Source of the DNA: Chrysochromulina tobinii
Lineage: Eukaryota > Haptophyta > Prymnesiales > Chrysochromulinaceae
Assembly (NCBI GenBank): GCA_001275005.1
Contig: JWZX01002110.1
Coordinates: 1-10,194, forward strand
Reading direction: 5' to 3'
Length of the DNA: 10,194 bases
Shown: positions 7,158 to 10,194 of the stretch, in pieces
How positions within the stretch are numbered: position 1 is the stretch's first letter
Layout: every line of letters starts with the position of its first letter
Translations under genes and position numbers: made by a program
The notes under the pieces: model-generated
The model's input: only the letters and a program-made list of their open reading frames with translations
Told to the model about the DNA's origin: nothing
Databases searched by the model: none

Positions 7158-10100
7158 ATGAAATGGGTGGACGGAGCCGAGCCGAGGACCCAGCACAGGC
7201 CCAAACCGAATACACAAAGAGCAACGGGGTTGCAACCAGTTGACTGGGTCGAGGAGATCTGCACGTGGGATAGATTCCGGGAGGGGCTGAGGCGCACGGA
7301 GGTCATCAAGGGGGTAGGCGTCGACGGGTTCAACGCATACCTACTCCGAAAAGCGCCCGAAGCCGTGCAGCGCGAATACTGGCGTGACCTCCAACAGTGC
7401 ATCCGGACGCAGAGCTTCCCGGCCCCGTGGAAAGAGCGAGTCGCCATGCTGGCCATGAAGCCAGGCGAAGACCCCGCCGACATTGACCGGCGTCGGGACC
7501 TGTGGCTCGAGTGTCACGGGAGTAAACTGACAATGTGGATGCTCGGAGCGGAGTATGAGGAAGCGGCCAAATGGGCAATCCCGCTATCCCAGGCAGGGAA
7601 CGAACGAGGGCGGGGGTGCCCGGAACAGTCCCTCGTGATGCGGTGTCAAAAGGAGGAGTGCGCGGCGGAACGCACGATGTGCTGCCGAGCGTACCTCGAC
7701 TGCGGCACATTCTTCATGTCGTGCGTCCGTGAAATCCAGTGGGAGGCGGAACGGTGGGGGGGCGTACGACCAGAAGTGACGGAGACGGTGAAGGCAATGT
7801 ACGACAGCGTACGCGGCCGATACGAGACGGCATACGGCCTGACTGACACCTTCGAAATGAAGTGCGGCAACTTCCAGGGATGCAACCAGTCGCCGACGCG
7901 GTCCAAGTTCCAATTGCGACTCATGCAAGAGGCAGTCAGGAAGATATGCGAGGGGTACCGATTCAGGGGCGCGGCGCGCAGCATACCGAGCATGTGGTAC
8001 GTAGATGATGGTGCCTTCATCACACGCGACATGGCCACACTGCAGCTCGTCATGGACACCTGTTGGATGGTGGCACGCGCAGCGGGGCTCAGGGTGATGA
8101 TCAAGGATGAGAAGAAGACCGCCTGGCAAGCCACTTACTGGAGCGGTGACGAGGAACACGACATCACCGGCTGGGACGTGTGGCTCCCTGACGGCCGCCG
8201 GGTGCCACAAGTCACCAAGACGTACCGGTACCTGGGCAGTGAGGAGGCAAACGGGTGGAAACACGCACAGCGAGCGACGAGAAGCGGAGTCGGACAGCAC
8301 TGCAAGGGCCTCCTGCGGTCCATAGGGCTCATCGGTGTCCTGGACGACAGACAACTGCGAACGGGCATGGACCTCGGAGTCGAGGGTACCATCGGCTTCT
8401 ACGCACGCGCGACCGCCATCGGAGCCGACACGTGCCAAGCCATCGAAACGGCACGTACACAGATCCTGCGCGCGCGAGGGGTGGCAGCGGGCACACCGAC
8501 GATCCAGGTGTACGCGAGCGCGCGGGCGGGCGGGTTGGGACACACGCACGCGCAGCAGAGCAGCGCGGCCGCACTAGCTGACGAGATCGAGCGGGCCATC
8601 ATGAGCGAGGACGAGACGCCCGGACGTATCGCCCTGATGGCCCACATACGAGCCACGTACCTGCGACTCGGGTGGGCAGAGAGAGGTCAGATGCTCGAAT
8701 GGCACCCGACACACCTCCGGCACGTGCTGAGCGAAGAAATGGTGATCGAAGCCTGGCTCAAGGACAGACTGCACGCCGGGGTGCGGTTGAGGGCGACAGG
8801 CGACCGCCGACACGACCTCCAAACCAGGGAAGGCGAGTGGGCGGACGGTGAGCACGGCCCACCCTTGTATGAAGCCGACGGGCGACGAGAGTGGCAAGCG
8901 GACGATAGCGGGCCCTGCAGAGTGCGCGTCGGACTACGCACAGGCGGCAGTGTCTGCACACAAGTCAGGACGGCGGGCGGCGGCATCGAGTACACGGGGG
9001 GCACGAGGCGCATGGCGGCACGAGGCATACGAGAATGGAGGGATGTCACACACCCGAGCGGGCGATGGCTCACATGGAACGAAGCGATGAAGAGGTTCCC
9101 GGGACTCAGCACGGACGCAGACCGGAAAGCCTATGATCGAGCCATAGCAGAACTCGAGGAAAGCCGGTGGGCACGCGTACGGGAACGCTGGTGGCGATGC
9201 GTGCAGGAAGGCAGAGCGGCAGTAGAGGAGGTACGTGACGCGCCCACGACATACGAAGTGAAACGAGTCCACGCGGCACGCAGGATGCCGAAGAGAGGCG
9301 AGAGCACCACGGGGTGGGAGGTCCTCATCGAATGGGCGGACGAGGCGCACCTGTGGAACACGTGGGAAGCGGAGGAGTGCGTCACAGGGTCACGGGAAGT
9401 TAAGCGCATGATCCAAGAAGCCAAGGAACGGAGGCGCGTACCAACCAGCATGCTGGAGCACAGCATCGGCGAAGACGGCATCGAACAATGGAAGCAAGCC
9501 GGCATGAAGGGCGAACTGCCATGGGGGGAGGGACGCACCGGAGGCATGAGAGCCGACGAATGGCGCGCGGCCATCTTCGGAGATCTGACCGACGAGCGCG
9601 CCGCGAAAGCCCTCGAGAAGATGTGGCGCGTGTTCAAGCGGCACGCAGAGGCGGCCCACGGCACCGGAAGGCAAAGTGCGGAGGAAAGGAACGGCGACGA
9701 GCAACGGCGAGCGCACCCGGAGGAGCCCGACAGAGGCCCAGAACGGACAGTATACCTGGGCGCGAAGGAACGAGTGCCTCATGAGAAGGGTGCGGGCCGG
9801 GAGGCCAGTGACGCCACGGGTTCACACGACGCGACCAAGGGGGCACGCGACAACATCAGCAGCAAAGGGCCGAGTGGGGGGATGCAACCACGAAAGGTAA
9901 CGTACCGACGATGCGTCTCCCTTGAAGCCGACGAGATGACCGCACCGGACGCGAAGAGCGCGTCAGTCCAGGGCGCACGGACACGAGCACGCGTATGCCG
10001 ACGCGTCGAGGAGACGCCGGAATCGGACCACTCAGATGAGACGAGGCACGCAGCCGCAGCAGACACGGCGGCAAAGGGAGCGGTGGCGGGAATGCGCCAG

Positions 10101-10181
10101 AGGATGGCGACGAGCAAGGCGACGGCGATGCCTCACCACCGGACGACAACCCAAATACCGGCGGCGGACAACGCGAGCTAG
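7158..10181 (+). CDS. Reverse transcriptase polyprotein with C-terminal chromodomain-like segment
   Basis: The frame is open from 7107. The first ATG (7158) gives 1007 residues. Reverse transcriptase motifs in order: VDGFNAYLL (55-63); KPG (101-103) followed by RRRDLW (111-116); SQAG (144-147); motif A LDCGTFF, with D181 as first catalytic Asp; motif B FQGCNQSP (239-246); motif C YVDD (281-284, D283 and D284); a motif D-like Lys-rich stretch ending KKTAW (about 311-324); and a YRYLG motif (356-360). The catalytic triad is therefore complete. Residues about 697-761 resemble a chromodomain: TYEVKRV, then WEVLIEW (W726), NTWEAEE (734-740) and a final charged helix. The region between (about 500-690) is unassigned. 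The last 200 residues are charged and low in complexity. I see no apurinic-type or restriction-type endonuclease and no RNase H. The product would copy its own RNA into DNA. The chromodomain could direct the complex to modified histones. The frame has no internal stops, so activity is possible. Confidence 0.85.
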   Translation: MKWVDGAEPRTQHRPKPNTQRATGLQPVDWVEEICTWDRFREGLRRTEVIKGVGVDGFNAYLLRKAPEAVQREYWRDLQQCIRTQSFPAPWKERVAMLAMKPGEDPADIDRRRDLWLECHGSKLTMWMLGAEYEEAAKWAIPLSQAGNERGRGCPEQSLVMRCQKEECAAERTMCCRAYLDCGTFFMSCVREIQWEAERWGGVRPEVTETVKAMYDSVRGRYETAYGLTDTFEMKCGNFQGCNQSPTRSKFQLRLMQEAVRKICEGYRFRGAARSIPSMWYVDDGAFITRDMATLQLVMDTCWMVARAAGLRVMIKDEKKTAWQATYWSGDEEHDITGWDVWLPDGRRVPQVTKTYRYLGSEEANGWKHAQRATRSGVGQHCKGLLRSIGLIGVLDDRQLRTGMDLGVEGTIGFYARATAIGADTCQAIETARTQILRARGVAAGTPTIQVYASARAGGLGHTHAQQSSAAALADEIERAIMSEDETPGRIALMAHIRATYLRLGWAERGQMLEWHPTHLRHVLSEEMVIEAWLKDRLHAGVRLRATGDRRHDLQTREGEWADGEHGPPLYEADGRREWQADDSGPCRVRVGLRTGGSVCTQVRTAGGGIEYTGGTRRMAARGIREWRDVTHPSGRWLTWNEAMKRFPGLSTDADRKAYDRAIAELEESRWARVRERWWRCVQEGRAAVEEVRDAPTTYEVKRVHAARRMPKRGESTTGWEVLIEWADEAHLWNTWEAEECVTGSREVKRMIQEAKERRRVPTSMLEHSIGEDGIEQWKQAGMKGELPWGEGRTGGMRADEWRAAIFGDLTDERAAKALEKMWRVFKRHAEAAHGTGRQSAEERNGDEQRRAHPEEPDRGPERTVYLGAKERVPHEKGAGREASDATGSHDATKGARDNISSKGPSGGMQPRKVTYRRCVSLEADEMTAPDAKSASVQGARTRARVCRRVEETPESDHSDETRHAAAADTAAKGAVAGMRQRMATSKATAMPHHRTTTQIPAADNAS
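9246..9440 (+). other. Chromodomain-like region of the reverse transcriptase protein
   Basis: About 65 residues match the chromodomain layout: an initial aromatic in YEVKRV (Y699), a basic linker, a beta-strand WEVLIEW with W726 at the conserved Trp, NTWE (734-737) at the highly conserved TWE, and a closing helix rich in Arg, Lys and Glu. Two of three histone-cage aromatics (Y699, W726) are present. The third position, usually Phe or Tyr shortly after the Trp, is not aromatic here. Profile comparison has not been done. Confidence 0.6.
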
Positions 10182-10194
10182 AACGAGTGGGCAC

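Larger units (their letters stand above)
7107..10194 (+). mobile_element. Retroelement, non-LTR-like, boundaries not resolved
   Basis: The segment is defined by the reverse transcriptase open frame. No long terminal repeats, integrase, protease or Gag-like region are visible, so an LTR class is not supported. The reverse transcriptase motif pattern fits the LINE/group II side of the tree. Only 13 bases follow the stop codon, so the 3' UTR, any poly-A tail and the target-site duplication lie outside the window. Base use (purine-rich sense strand, frequent ACG, CGA and ACA codons) differs from the neighbouring host genes. Confidence 0.7.

Noticed and set aside
7584-8549. Long minus-strand open frame (about 320 codons) opposite the reverse transcriptase
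   Set aside because: It is antisense to the YVDD region, has no ATG start and no recognisable domain. Long antisense frames are expected in GC-rich coding DNA.
1-10194. CRISPR array, prokaryotic operon or phage-defence system
   Set aside because: There are no spaced direct repeats, no ribosome-binding-site-led gene clusters, and several genes need introns. The window is eukaryotic.

Overview
The window looks like nuclear DNA of a eukaryotic alga with a red-lineage (chlorophyll a/c) plastid. The protein-coding signals are GC-rich and interrupted by GT-AG introns. One gene is a fucoxanthin-chlorophyll-protein type light-harvesting protein, and another is a DUF4079 protein with a plastid/thylakoid presequence. 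A haptophyte or a stramenopile such as a pelagophyte would fit. The sequence alone does not decide between them.

Layout. (1) Left edge to 488, minus strand: the 5' part of an unrecognised helical protein, whose 91-codon exon ends at a consensus GTAAGT donor; the gene continues off the window. (2) 643-1561, plus: two-exon DUF4079 protein, head-to-head with gene 1 across about 150 bp. (3) 1562-2307: noncoding, between convergent genes. (4) 4288-2308, minus: R2R3-MYB regulator, modelled as a MYB-domain exon joined across a 250-nt intron to a long low-complexity C-terminal exon. (5) 4289-4906: noncoding. (6) 5404-4907, minus: three-helix light-harvesting protein with no visible targeting presequence. 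(7) 5608-6498, plus: mitochondrial carrier of the SLC25A44-like type, head-to-head with gene 6 across about 200 bp. (8) 6499-7136: 3' flank with a TGAC-rich repeat and an open frame that may belong to the next element. (9) 7158-10181, plus: a 1007-residue reverse transcriptase with a YVDD core and a C-terminal chromodomain-like segment. This is a retroelement whose codon use differs from the host genes.

The host genes do not form a pathway. Two have plastid roles (light harvesting, DUF4079 thylakoid protein), one is mitochondrial and one is a transcription factor. The tight divergent spacing suggests shared promoters. The retroelement is the most unusual part. It combines a divergent non-LTR-like reverse transcriptase with a chromodomain-like module, shows no recognisable endonuclease or RNase H within the window, and may be frame-disrupted at its 5' end.
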